Assembly: GCA_018648945.1 (NCBI GenBank)
Contig: JABGQJ010000088.1
Coordinates: forward strand, 1-11,604
Source of the DNA: Victivallales bacterium
Lineage (GTDB): Bacteria > Verrucomicrobiota > Lentisphaeria > Oligosphaerales > Lenti-02
Direction of reading: 5' to 3'
DNA: 11,604 nucleotides
Part shown: positions 1 through 7,656 of the stretch, piece after piece
Layout of the letters: every line of letters begins with the position of its first letter
Numbering within the stretch: position 1 is the stretch's first letter
Notes under the pieces: model-generated
What the model was told of the DNA's origin: nothing
Seen by the model: only the letters and a program-made list of their open reading frames with translations
Database searches by the model: none
Position numbers and translations under genes: made by a program

Positions 1-2080
1 CCCACTCTTTGATCTCGGGCGGCAGATCATTGACGGCCGAGATGACTGCTTCGCCACCAGCGGGCAGGCTGACCTCATCACCAACCGAATTGCCAACGAT
101 GGCCCGTCCCAGCGGCGTGTCATAGGAGAGAATCCGCTGCTCTGGCACGCTGTCCCAGAGACCGAGAAGGTAGTACGTCCGAGTCTCGCCATCCGGCAGC
201 TCGATGTCCACCGAACAGCCCGGCTGCACCACATCACCAATCTCGATATGGTCGAAGAGGGTGGCTTTGATCTCATGCAGATCGCGCTCCAACTCGCCGC
301 GACGAGCGGTGAGGAGGGTCTGCTCTTCCTTGGCGGCCTTGAATTCCGCGTTCTCGCGCAGGTCGCCATATTCGCGGGCATGGCCGATGGCCCGGCTGTT
401 CGCGGGAATCTTGAAGTTGATGATCTCCTCCAGCTCGCGCCGCCGTTGCTCGAAGGTGCGGGCCGAGGTCATCTTCTCCAGCTCCCTGCGGGCAACGATG
501 CTGCGTTTCTCCTCCACCAAGGACATGGCCTCGGGGAAAATGCGCACGATCCGGACCAGCAGGCTCTGCCGCTCCCCGGAATCCAGCAGGGGCAGATGCT
601 TGGTGCAACGTACCAGGGAAGCCATGGCTTCCGGGTCGCCGTCCTTCATAACCAGGCGCTGGAAGTCCTGATTCTCCTGCAGCAACTTGCGCAGGTCGCG
701 ATTCGCCTTGAGGTAGGAACCCCGGACCTGCTTGGCCAGAGTCCGGAAGAGCAAGGTGGCATTGGCCAGCTGCTTGGCAGGTTCGCCGCCGCTCCGCCAC
801 AGCCAGAGCATCGCGTCGCAAGAGGTGTTGCCCGCACTGACACTGCGTGACACCGCGTCCAGAAGCAGATTCTCGTTCTCGGCGGTCTCCGCCAGCAGAC
901 GCTCCGCGTGGTTCCAGATGCGCAGCGGCATGGCTGGGCAGGCGCCAGCAAGGAACTCCGGCGAGCGGGCCGTGATCGTGCCTCGGTACCAGGCCGGAAG
1001 CAAGCGGCCGGACAGGCGGTCGCAGATACCGATGAAAAGCTCGGTGTCCTGCCAGGAAATCGCCTCATTGGCCACCGATACAACCAGCTCGGCCACCCAC
1101 CCCTGCCCCTGGGCGACGGCAACCAAGCGCGCCAGAGCTTCCGCAAAGGTCGCGGCCATGTCTTCGCGCGGGGCGGCACCCAGCAGAATGGTCTGGATGT
1201 TGTCGAACCCAGCGGGGCGCTCCGGCTTCGGCTGCTGCCGGGCCATCAGGCCCACCAGTTCATCCAGGCCGCGGGCCTCGTCCCATGCCCTCTCCTGTAC
1301 CGGCCCCTTGGCAACGGCGGTCGACCCCTGGCCCTTCCAGGCGCGGAACTGCTCCGCCGTAAGCAGGCGGGGGACGAGCAGAAGCTCGGCGATGTTCTTG
1401 GGCAGATCGCCAGCGTAGGCAAGCCCCTCGGCCAGCAGGGCGGCAAGACCCTCGGAGGTCACCGCCCCATCCCAGGAGATGTCGCCGCGATACAGCAGGT
1501 CGAGATCCGACCCGGGCTTGACCAGCACAAGATTGCCCACCACAACCGAAACGCTCAGCTCCATGGGGTGCTCGAACTGAATCGTCGTCTCGTCGATGAC
1601 CGCGTCCAGTTCGGTCATGACCCCCACCACGCCGCGAGCGGGCTCGCAGCAGATCACCCCGGTGCCCAGGCAGGCGAAAACATCCCAGCGACGGCGCACG
1701 ACAGGCATCGGGGTCGCCGCATCATACACGCCAAGAGCGGCAATCATGCCCGCTGGATCGCTGTAGGAGGCGAAGGTCTTCCGGGCCATGGTGGCGACCG
1801 TGTCGCGCAGCAGAATGTGGTCGAACCCCGTGGCGGCAACCGCCAGGACCAGCTCGCCCTGCTCGTCGGAGAGTTTGTGCCGGTCGATCCCCTCGGCCCA
1901 GACCGTCAGCCCTTCCTGCCAGCCGGCGCGCACGGCGCGCGGCCAGTCCGCCAGGACCTGGCCTTCAGCCCCTGCCAAAGCCTGTAGCAGATCGCGCGAG
2001 GCCTTGGCGTTGCCGTTGGCCGCCGCCGGAAAGAGAGGAACGAGAGTCTCGGTGTTACGCCAGAGCGTGTCGGTAGTCAT
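1..2080 (-). CDS. Transcription elongation factor GreA-domain protein with ~535-residue N-terminal extension (3' end cut by window)
   Basis: The frame is open from ATG 2080 to the window edge: 693 residues with no stop, so the C-terminus lies just outside. An in-frame TAG at 2093-2095 makes this ATG the first possible start, although no strong Shine-Dalgarno precedes it. Residues about 537-693 match the full length of E. coli GreA (158 aa). They show the coiled-coil tip AREYGDLRENAEF, with D573 and E576 at the positions of the catalytic-tip acids D41/E44, followed by the FKBP-like domain (SYDTPLGRAIVGNSVGDEV). Gre factors enter the RNA polymerase secondary channel and stimulate transcript cleavage in backtracked complexes. 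The first ~535 residues are a mostly helical extension that I cannot assign to a named domain; chlamydial GreA proteins are similarly long (recalled, not searched). The gene is last of a probable three-gene operon, 52 bases after the lipoprotein. The GreA assignment is firm; the extension's role is unknown. Confidence 0.9.
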   Translation of the reverse strand, partial: MTTDTLWRNTETLVPLFPAAANGNAKASRDLLQALAGAEGQVLADWPRAVRAGWQEGLTVWAEGIDRHKLSDEQGELVLAVAATGFDHILLRDTVATMARKTFASYSDPAGMIAALGVYDAATPMPVVRRRWDVFACLGTGVICCEPARGVVGVMTELDAVIDETTIQFEHPMELSVSVVVGNLVLVKPGSDLDLLYRGDISWDGAVTSEGLAALLAEGLAYAGDLPKNIAELLLVPRLLTAEQFRAWKGQGSTAVAKGPVQERAWDEARGLDELVGLMARQQPKPERPAGFDNIQTILLGAAPREDMAATFAEALARLVAVAQGQGWVAELVVSVANEAISWQDTELFIGICDRLSGRLLPAWYRGTITARSPEFLAGACPAMPLRIWNHAERLLAETAENENLLLDAVSRSVSAGNTSCDAMLWLWRSGGEPAKQLANATLLFRTLAKQVRGSYLKANRDLRKLLQENQDFQRLVMKDGDPEAMASLVRCTKHLPLLDSGERQSLLVRIVRIFPEAMSLVEEKRSIVARRELEKMTSARTFEQRRRELEEIINFKIPANSRAIGHAREYGDLRENAEFKAAKEEQTLLTARRGELERDLHEIKATLFDHIEIGDVVQPGCSVDIELPDGETRTYYLLGLWDSVPEQRILSYDTPLGRAIVGNSVGDEVSLPAGGEAVISAVNDLPPEIKEW

Positions 2081-2132
2081 AGGTAGTGTCGTCTACTCTT
2101 CAAAGGTGGCCGGCAACGCGCCTATACAAAGG

Positions 2133-2651
2133 CTACAGGCCGGGTTCTGGATTCGCGATAGCATAGTTCTCACTGGCGTGGGCTGCCACGCCGTTGGCTT
2201 GAGCCAGGCCCCAGGGCCCTTCGACAAGCATCTCGTCGTATCTGGCCTGACGGTGAGGGATGGTGGTTCTGAACAGGTAGAACCCGTCCACCGTGACCAC
2301 CATGTCCTGGCCGCCCAATTGCTTGCAGACCTGCAGCCACACGTTCCCCCCGAAGTGGTCCAATCGTATCTTGACCGCTTGACCGCCGTCGGTCTCAACC
2401 ACTTCGGCATCGACGATGTTCACCGACGTGATCAGTGGGATGGTGCGCACCCAGGCAACTCGCGTCCCTTCGTGGTCGATGACCTGGCGGCTGAGTTTGG
2501 GGCCCACCCTATTGGGGTTGGCGAGTTGGTAGGCACGGAACACAAACACTTGGTCGCTCTCGTCGGTCATGCACCCCGCGGACAGTATGCTGGCCGTGGC
2601 GACCAGGACGAAGCGCAGGAGACAGTGTGCTGTGGGGGGGGTCCAGGACAT
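2133..2651 (-). CDS. Small lipoprotein with a possible SecDF P1-head-like domain
   Basis: This is a 172-residue protein. Residues 1-26 form a signal peptide (hydrophobic FVLVATASILSAG) ending in a lipobox, ILSAGC, so Cys27 should be lipidated and the mature protein membrane-anchored outside the cytoplasm. ATG 2651 is chosen because CGGAGG (2660-2665) lies 8 bases upstream and the signal peptide begins properly there. A longer in-frame reading from 2732 would run back into the regulator gene. The mature part (residues ~78-165) follows the pattern of the SecDF P1 head: DAEVVETDGGQAVKIRL, then GGQDMVVTVDGFYLF. In the SecDF of this window the corresponding segment is GNWEITLSF, then VGQRLAIVMDRTVYSAP. 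That resemblance is by eye and weak. It starts 4 bases after the regulator's stop and precedes the GreA-domain gene, so it is probably co-transcribed with both. Function is unknown. Confidence 0.8.
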   Translation of the reverse strand: MSWTPPTAHCLLRFVLVATASILSAGCMTDESDQVFVFRAYQLANPNRVGPKLSRQVIDHEGTRVAWVRTIPLITSVNIVDAEVVETDGGQAVKIRLDHFGGNVWLQVCKQLGGQDMVVTVDGFYLFRTTIPHRQARYDEMLVEGPWGLAQANGVAAHASENYAIANPEPGL

Positions 2652-2655
2652 GGCG

Positions 2656-4038
2656 CTAGCCTCCGTATTTCCGGTAGAACGTGGCCAGGCTGATGCCAAG
2701 GGACTTGGCAGCGCGCTCCTTGTCCCCGCCATTGCTCCCCAACACGTGCTGGATGTACGCCCGCTCCTTCGCCTTCAAAAACGCCTTCAGGGACATCCCG
2801 TCAGGCAGCGCGGAGACCTCGTCGAGCATGGGACTGGGGACGGGCCGACTCGCTGGGCGGACCGCGTTGCCGATGTTGTCCGGCAGGTCCGCCAAGCAAA
2901 CCCGGTCGTCGTCGCAGAGCGCTCCCGCCCGTGAGACGACGTTCTCCAACTCACGCACGTTCCCGGGCCACGCATGGGCGTTGAGCGCGGCCAGAGCGTC
3001 GGGCGCGATGGAGAGCTCGCGGCCATCCTGCTCGCCCAGTCTGGCCAGGAAATGCGCCACCAGCAGCGGCACGTCCGACAGGCGGTCGCGCAGCGGCGGC
3101 AGTTCCACCGGAATCACGCTGAGCCGGTAGTACAGGTCCTCCCGAAAGCGCCCTTCGCGAATCAGTCCTTCCAGATCCTCGTTCGTGGCCGCCACAATGC
3201 GCACATCCACGGCGATATTGCGGGACGCGCCGACCGGGCGCACCTCGTGCTCTTGCAGCGCTCGCAGCAGACTCAGCTGCATGCTGATCGGGATCGAGCC
3301 AACTTCGTCCAGAAAGAGCGTGCCCCCGTCGGCGGCCTCGAAGAAGCCCTTCTTGGGGCGATTGGCCCCGGTGAAGGCACCCTTCACATACCCGAACAGC
3401 TCGGACTCCAGCAGTGTCGCCGGCACGGCCGCGCAGTTGATCGCCACGAACGGGCGGTCAGCCCGCGGGCTACTGGCATGGATCGCCCGAGCCACCAGCT
3501 CCTTCCCCGTCCCACTCTCCCCCCGAATCATGATCGTGCTCTCGGTCCGAGCCACCTTCTCGACCATGCTGTACAGCCGGCGCATGCACTCGTGGTCACC
3601 GATCATATTGCTGAAGTGGAACTGCGTCTTCAGCGTCTCCTTCAAGGTCGCGTTCTCCGCCAGCGCCTGTTCGTAATTGAGCGCCCGCTGCACGATAAGC
3701 AGCAACTCGTCCACCTTGAAGGGTTTGCAGATGTAATCGAAGGCCCCCTTGCGCATCGCCTCCACGGCGGTTTCCACAGCCGCATAGGCGGTCATCATGA
3801 TGACCGCAAGATGCGGCTGAAGCTCGCGCGCCTCGGCCAGCAGCTGGATGCCGTCCACCGGCTCCATGCGGATATCCGAGACCATCAGCTGGTAGGTGTC
3901 CTGCTGGAGGGCCTCCAGGGCTTCCGCTGCGTCGCACGCCGTCTTGACTCGGTACCCCTCGCGGCGGAAGATCGCGCGGAGTACCTCCACAATGCCGACT
4001 TCATCGTCGACCACCAGAATGCGCGGTTTTCCTGCCAT
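2656..4038 (-). CDS. Sigma-54-dependent response regulator, NtrC family (REC-AAA+-Fis HTH)
   Basis: A complete 460-residue NtrC/ZraR-type activator. The receiver domain (residues 5-120) has acidic pocket D11/D12, phosphoacceptor D55 (MVSDIRM), T83 and K105 (CKPF). The AAA+ domain has Walker A GESGTGKE (173-180), the sigma-54-contacting GAFTGA loop (220-225), Walker B GGTLFLDE (238-245), arginine-finger segment EGRFREDLYYRL and sensor II WPGNVREL (357-364). A Fis-type helix-turn-helix (about 425-460) ends the protein. When phosphorylated by a sensor kinase it should hydrolyse ATP to open sigma-54 promoters. No kinase is encoded in the window, so partner and signal are unknown. ATG 4038 is chosen because the receiver domain starts at once; the longer reading begins with TTG at 4119 and adds 27 unconserved residues. 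It is the first gene of the probable leftward operon. Confidence 0.96.
   Translation of the reverse strand: MAGKPRILVVDDEVGIVEVLRAIFRREGYRVKTACDAAEALEALQQDTYQLMVSDIRMEPVDGIQLLAEARELQPHLAVIMMTAYAAVETAVEAMRKGAFDYICKPFKVDELLLIVQRALNYEQALAENATLKETLKTQFHFSNMIGDHECMRRLYSMVEKVARTESTIMIRGESGTGKELVARAIHASSPRADRPFVAINCAAVPATLLESELFGYVKGAFTGANRPKKGFFEAADGGTLFLDEVGSIPISMQLSLLRALQEHEVRPVGASRNIAVDVRIVAATNEDLEGLIREGRFREDLYYRLSVIPVELPPLRDRLSDVPLLVAHFLARLGEQDGRELSIAPDALAALNAHAWPGNVRELENVVSRAGALCDDDRVCLADLPDNIGNAVRPASRPVPSPMLDEVSALPDGMSLKAFLKAKERAYIQHVLGSNGGDKERAAKSLGISLATFYRKYGG
2660..2665 (-). promoter_or_regulatory. Ribosome binding site of the lipoprotein gene
   Basis: CGGAGG on the minus strand, 8 bases before ATG 2651. 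It overlaps the last codons of the upstream response-regulator gene. It settles the lipoprotein start at 2651 and suggests translation coupled to the upstream gene. Confidence 0.7.
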
Positions 4039-4211
4039 GCCGTTGCGTTGCGTCCGGTTCGAGTGAGTCCAGGTGTCAAGCGCCCGGATCGCCCCAGAAT
4101 CGTGATGCCGAACGCGCAACCGAGAACGTAAGATGGCGGAGGGGGGGGTTCAAGCACCCGAGGGCACTGAGTTTGCAGAAATGAGAAAACCGACAATCCC
4201 AGCGCTTGGCG

Positions 4212-4240
4212 TTGGTATGTTGTGCGGACACATGTACATT
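4212..4240 (+). promoter_or_regulatory. Candidate sigma-70-type promoter for yajC-secDF
   Basis: TTGGTA (4212-4217) and TACATT (4235-4240) are separated by 17 bases. Each hexamer matches 4 of 6 consensus positions. This is the most AT-rich part of the intergenic region and lies about 60 bases before the yajC start. Identified by eye only. Confidence 0.35.
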
Positions 4241-4283
4241 TTGGTTCATTTTTGCCCCTAGCATTCTGTGGATACGCACGTTC

Positions 4284-4289
4284 AGGAGA
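4284..4289 (+). promoter_or_regulatory. Ribosome binding site of yajC
   Basis: AGGAGA lies 9 bases before ATG 4299. It supports this start over the upstream ATG at 4206, which would add a 31-residue segment with no YajC character. Confidence 0.7.
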
Positions 4290-4298
4290 CATCGCCCG

Positions 4299-4670
4299 AT
4301 GCCCACGCACGGCTTCAGTATTATCGTTCCGGCCCAGGCGGAGGGGACCACGCCCGCCAAGCCCGGGGGGTCCCAGGCACCACCCGCCTGGCTGCAGATG
4401 GGCCCCATGGTGCTCATTTTCGTGGTCATGTACCTCGTACTCATCCGGCCACAGCAGAAACGGCAGAAAGAGCATCGCGAACTGGTCAGCCGTCTCAAGG
4501 CGGGAGACCGCATCGTGACCAACGGCGGCATCTATGGCACGATTGTCGGCGTCAAGGATACCTCGGTGATGGTCGAAGTCGCCAAAGGCGTTGAGATCGA
4601 AGTCATCCGTTCCGCTGTGAATACCGTTGTGACCGAGAAAGACGTCGCTGGCAACGCCGGCAGGGCGTAG
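4299..4670 (+). CDS. yajC: Preprotein translocase subunit YajC
   Basis: A 123-residue single-pass inner-membrane protein of the Sec accessory complex, which associates with SecD and SecF to support SecYEG-dependent export. One membrane helix (about residues 35-49, MGPMVLIFVVMYLVL) is followed directly by the family signature IRPQQKRQKEH. A small cytoplasmic domain comes next, with LKAGDRIVTNGGIYGTIVGV (68-87), the most conserved part of the family. The roughly 34-residue Ala/Pro/Gly-rich stretch before the helix is longer than in E. coli YajC (110 aa in total). The start at 4299 is fixed by a good ribosome binding site. secDF follows 90 bases downstream on the same strand, the classic yajC-secD-secF order. 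Confidence 0.95.
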   Translation: MPTHGFSIIVPAQAEGTTPAKPGGSQAPPAWLQMGPMVLIFVVMYLVLIRPQQKRQKEHRELVSRLKAGDRIVTNGGIYGTIVGVKDTSVMVEVAKGVEIEVIRSAVNTVVTEKDVAGNAGRA

Positions 4671-4760
4671 CGCGGTCTCGGGCGCGGGGTTCTCCGTGCC
4701 ACCGGTCGCTTCGGAGAGACAAGACCCCGTAAGGCAGTAAGGCAGAGGGATTCCAGGTAT

Positions 4761-7460
4761 ATGAGTAAATCACTGATGTGGCGCTGGATCGCGATCGTGT
4801 TGGTCATGGTCGCATGGGGGTTCTCCATTCCTCCGATCGAAGACGGGAAGGTGATGGACGTCTTCAAGGAACTGGCGTTCAAGAACGTCCAGCGCCTGCG
4901 CAAAGCGAGTGTCGGCGACTCGGAAGAGGCCAAGGCAGCCTTGATCAAGGTCGAGGCATACGACGAACTCCTCCTTCGAGCGAAGGCCTTGATTGACAGG
5001 AACAAAGCCGAGAACGACGGCAAAGCCACGCTGACGGCCGGCGAAGCCCTCCGAACCGCCGCCCGGGACGAGGTGGGCTGGCGTGGTGCACAACTGAAGG
5101 ACTATATCTCAGTTCGCGGCTCGACAGACCCATCCAACAAGGATGTCGTCGGTTACGTCCGCAGGCGTGCCAGAGGCAACCTGCACCTGGGACTCGATCT
5201 CCAGGGCGGCACCGAGTTCGTCATCAGCTTCAATCCCGACGAGGTGGATCTCGGCAATAGGAGCGTGGCGGAGATGCGCGACCAGATCCTCGAGATCCTG
5301 CGCAATCGCATCGACGTGCTGGGCGTTCTCGAGCCCGAGCTCAAGGCGCTGACCGACAACACCATCAGCCTACGCGTCCCCACCGTCGGGCCAAGCCAGA
5401 AAGCCGTCTACCGCAAGCTCATCCAGATCTCGGCGAAGATCGAGTTCTACCTGGTCGATCCCCAGAGTGCCGAGAAGTTCAAGGAATACGAGGAAGGCAA
5501 GTCCGACTTCGAGCCCTCCCCCGGCTACCAGGCTCGTCCGCATGTGATCGATAGCGAGAAAGACGGCAAAACAGTCTATGAGCGCGTGTTCCTGAAGGAA
5601 AGACCGGAGCGCATCCGCGGCCAGGACGTGAAGAACGCCAGCGCCGGGCCGAACAACATGGGGAACTGGGAGATCACCCTGTCCTTCAGAGGAAACGGGA
5701 CCGGAGACTTCGCCAGAGTGACCACGGCCAACGTCGGGCAACGGCTGGCCATCGTCATGGACCGCACCGTCTACAGCGCCCCGAACATCAAGGACGCCAT
5801 CACCACCGGAAAGGCCGTCATCACCGGCAGCTTCACCAGCCACGAAGCCCGCCGACTGGCTGGCGTCATCTCCGCCGGCAACCTACCCGTCAAAATCAAG
5901 ATCGACAGTGAATTCGGCACCGACCCAACTTTGGGCGCCGACTCCATCCGCAGCGGTTTCTTTGCCGCCCTCGGTGGCCTGGTCCTCGTCGTCATCTTCA
6001 TGATATTCTACTACCGCATCGCCGGTGCCATCGCCATCGCCGCCCTCGCCTGCAACATGATTCTCGTGCTTGGCACCATGGCTCTCTTCGGCGCCACCCT
6101 GACCCTGCCGGGCATCGCCGGTATCGTCCTGACCATCGGTATGGCAGTGGATGCGAACGTGCTGATCTTTGAACGTATTCGCGAGGAAATGGCCAACGGC
6201 AAGACCGTGGGCAACGCCATCAAGGCAGGGTACGGGCGCGCTTTCGTGACCATCTTGGACTCCAACCTCACGACCCTCCTGACCGCCCTCATCCTCTACA
6301 AGGTGGGAACGGGCCAGATCAAGGGCTTTGCGGTCACCCTCAGCGTCGGTATCCTGGCGAGTATGTTCACCGCCCTGTTCATGACGCGGGCGATCTTCGA
6401 CCTCTGCCTATACCGGGGCATGACCAAGCTCAGCATGTGGGCCTTCCCTGGCGTCACCAACTGCAACTACCGCTTCCTGTCCTACAAGAAGTTCACCGCC
6501 ATTCTCTCCGGCGCCCTGATCGGCATCTCCGTCATCGTGTTCATCGGCAGGATGTGGACCGGTTCCGCTCTGGGCGTCGACCTCACCGGCGGCATCGAGG
6601 TAGCCTACCAGGCCACGTCCGGCACCGAGCCGACCGTGACCGAGGTGCGGAATTTCCTGAAAGGCCAAGGAATCACGGGGGCTCGCGTGGGCTACAAATC
6701 CTCCCCACTCCAAACTGGCAAGAAACAGCTTGAGTTGACCTTCAAAAGCAAGGCGAGCGATGCGGAAGAAGAGGATGCCGGCACCAGTGACCAGATCACC
6801 GATGACCTGACCGTCGGGGGTCTCGGCAAGAAATTGAACGAGGCATTCCCCAGCGCCGGTTTCCTCGAAGTCCGTAACAGCACAGTGGGCTCGCTGGTCG
6901 GCGAGCAGTTCCGCGACCACGCGGTATTCGCGGCCATCCTCGCCATCATCGGCATCGTCGGCTACATCTCCTTCCGTTTCGAGTTCGCCTACGCCGTCGC
7001 CTCGGTCGTCGCCCTGCTGCACGATGTGATCATCGCAGCCGGCATCTACATGCTGATGCCGGGCCGCGAACTCTCCTTGCCAGTGGTCGCTGCCTTGCTG
7101 ACCATCATCGGATACTCCTTGAACGACACGATCGTGGTGTTCGACCGCATCCGCGAGGATCTCGGCCTGCGCCGCCAAGGCAGCTATACCGAGATCGTCA
7201 ATATCAGCATCAACCAGACCCTGTCGCGGACGGTGCTGACCTCCTTGACCACTGCCTTCGTGGTGCTCACACTGCTGCTCTTCGGCGGCGGCGCGATCAA
7301 CGACTTCGCGCTCGTCATGTTCATCGGCGTGATCGTCGGTACCTACTCCTCGATCTTCGTGGCCAGCTCGATCATCTCCACCTGGCACAAGTCCTCGAAG
7401 CGGCATGCAAACGAGACGGCGAAGGCCGTCGAGGCCGTGCCCGAGGAAGCTGGCGTCTAG
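4761..7460 (+). CDS. secDF: Protein translocase subunit SecDF (SecD-SecF fusion)
   Basis: A complete 899-residue fusion of SecD and SecF, the proton-motive-force-driven Sec component that pulls exported proteins across the inner membrane. The SecD half has one helix (about 6-23), the motif GLDLQGGTEF (144-153), a P1 head (about 284-375) and five further helices. Among these is AVDANVLIFERIRE (462-475), with D464 in the place of the proton-relay aspartate. The SecF half starts near 570: a helix at 578-597, GVDLTGGIE (605-613), a P4 domain with an acidic linker (about 667-682), then ALLHDV (751-756) and YSLNDTIVVFDRIRED (785-800) with D789. Residues about 26-140 form a charged helical segment before the first SecD motif, longer than in typical SecD. 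ATG 4761 follows AGAGGGA (4744-4750). A strong hairpin terminator follows the stop. Confidence 0.97.
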   Translation: MSKSLMWRWIAIVLVMVAWGFSIPPIEDGKVMDVFKELAFKNVQRLRKASVGDSEEAKAALIKVEAYDELLLRAKALIDRNKAENDGKATLTAGEALRTAARDEVGWRGAQLKDYISVRGSTDPSNKDVVGYVRRRARGNLHLGLDLQGGTEFVISFNPDEVDLGNRSVAEMRDQILEILRNRIDVLGVLEPELKALTDNTISLRVPTVGPSQKAVYRKLIQISAKIEFYLVDPQSAEKFKEYEEGKSDFEPSPGYQARPHVIDSEKDGKTVYERVFLKERPERIRGQDVKNASAGPNNMGNWEITLSFRGNGTGDFARVTTANVGQRLAIVMDRTVYSAPNIKDAITTGKAVITGSFTSHEARRLAGVISAGNLPVKIKIDSEFGTDPTLGADSIRSGFFAALGGLVLVVIFMIFYYRIAGAIAIAALACNMILVLGTMALFGATLTLPGIAGIVLTIGMAVDANVLIFERIREEMANGKTVGNAIKAGYGRAFVTILDSNLTTLLTALILYKVGTGQIKGFAVTLSVGILASMFTALFMTRAIFDLCLYRGMTKLSMWAFPGVTNCNYRFLSYKKFTAILSGALIGISVIVFIGRMWTGSALGVDLTGGIEVAYQATSGTEPTVTEVRNFLKGQGITGARVGYKSSPLQTGKKQLELTFKSKASDAEEEDAGTSDQITDDLTVGGLGKKLNEAFPSAGFLEVRNSTVGSLVGEQFRDHAVFAAILAIIGIVGYISFRFEFAYAVASVVALLHDVIIAAGIYMLMPGRELSLPVVAALLTIIGYSLNDTIVVFDRIREDLGLRRQGSYTEIVNISINQTLSRTVLTSLTTAFVVLTLLLFGGGAINDFALVMFIGVIVGTYSSIFVASSIISTWHKSSKRHANETAKAVEAVPEEAGV

Positions 7461-7487
7461 CCCCCCGCACCCCACTCGCTCCTCCCC

Positions 7488-7515
7488 AAACGCCCGCAGG
7501 AAACTGCGGGCGTTT
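7488..7515. terminator. Symmetrical hairpin terminator between secDF and the alpha-galactosidase gene
   Basis: A perfect 12-bp stem (AAACGCCCGCAG at 7488-7499, complement at 7504-7515) closes on a GAAA tetraloop. The stem begins with AAA and ends with TTT, so it is balanced for both strands, although the T tract is short. It lies 27 bases after the secDF stop and about 140 bases past the end of the convergent alpha-galactosidase gene. It probably ends secDF transcription and possibly both units. Confidence 0.85.
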
Positions 7516-7624
7516 GCTGTCTATATGCCTCCGCGCTGCCTCGAAAACGGGCAATCAGAAGGCCAACTCACGCACCAGTGTGCTCCCCGCGTTCCCCCTT
7601 CGTCCCGCACCACCGGGAGAGGAA

Positions 7625-7648
7625 GCCGGCGCTCCCGGCCGGCGCTCC
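7625..7648. repeat. Two 11-base direct repeats, hairpin-forming
   Basis: GCCGGCGCTCC occurs at 7625-7635 and again at 7638-7648. Because GCCGGC is its own reverse complement, the two copies can also pair as a hairpin with a 7-base loop. It lies just past the end of the alpha-galactosidase gene, so it could stabilise or end that transcript. No T tract follows, so a terminator role is uncertain. Confidence 0.4.
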
Positions 7649-7656
7649 GTTCCTGC

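Larger units (their letters stand above)
4039..4298. other. Divergent intergenic region between the regulator and yajC
   Basis: 260 non-coding bases from which the regulator operon runs left and yajC-secDF runs right. It contains an uninterrupted run of eight G (4141-4148) and, nearer yajC, a relatively AT-rich stretch (4212-4258) that probably holds the rightward promoter. I found no convincing leftward promoter and no canonical sigma-54 -24/-12 site. Confidence 0.7.

Noticed and set aside
908..1987. Long plus-strand open frame (359 codons) opposite the GreA-domain gene
   Set aside because: Antisense shadow in GC-rich DNA. It lacks recognisable domains, while the minus strand encodes an intact GreA.
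2652..2732. Upstream extension of the lipoprotein gene (27 more codons)
   Set aside because: It overlaps the regulator gene and would bury the signal peptide; the start at 2651 has a good ribosome binding site.
4074..4079. Perfect TTGACA on the minus strand upstream of the response regulator
   Set aside because: The correctly spaced -10 position (about 4051-4057) is GC-rich with no TATAAT-like hexamer, so it is not called a promoter.
2974..4131. Plus-strand open frame (385 codons) opposite the response regulator
   Set aside because: The minus strand has every NtrC-family motif; the plus-strand product is His/Arg-rich with no family features.
4141..4148. Run of eight G in the divergent region
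   Set aside because: It could be a phase-variable tract, but it is short, outside any gene and not placed between promoter elements I trust.
4206..4225. Possible sigma-54 -24/-12 site (TTGGCG followed by TTGTGC) before yajC
   Set aside because: No GG and GC dinucleotides here are separated by the required 10 bases.
6408..7475. Minus-strand open frame (355 codons) opposite the SecF half of secDF
   Set aside because: Low-complexity Gly/Asp/His-rich product typical of antisense frames; secDF is clearly the gene.
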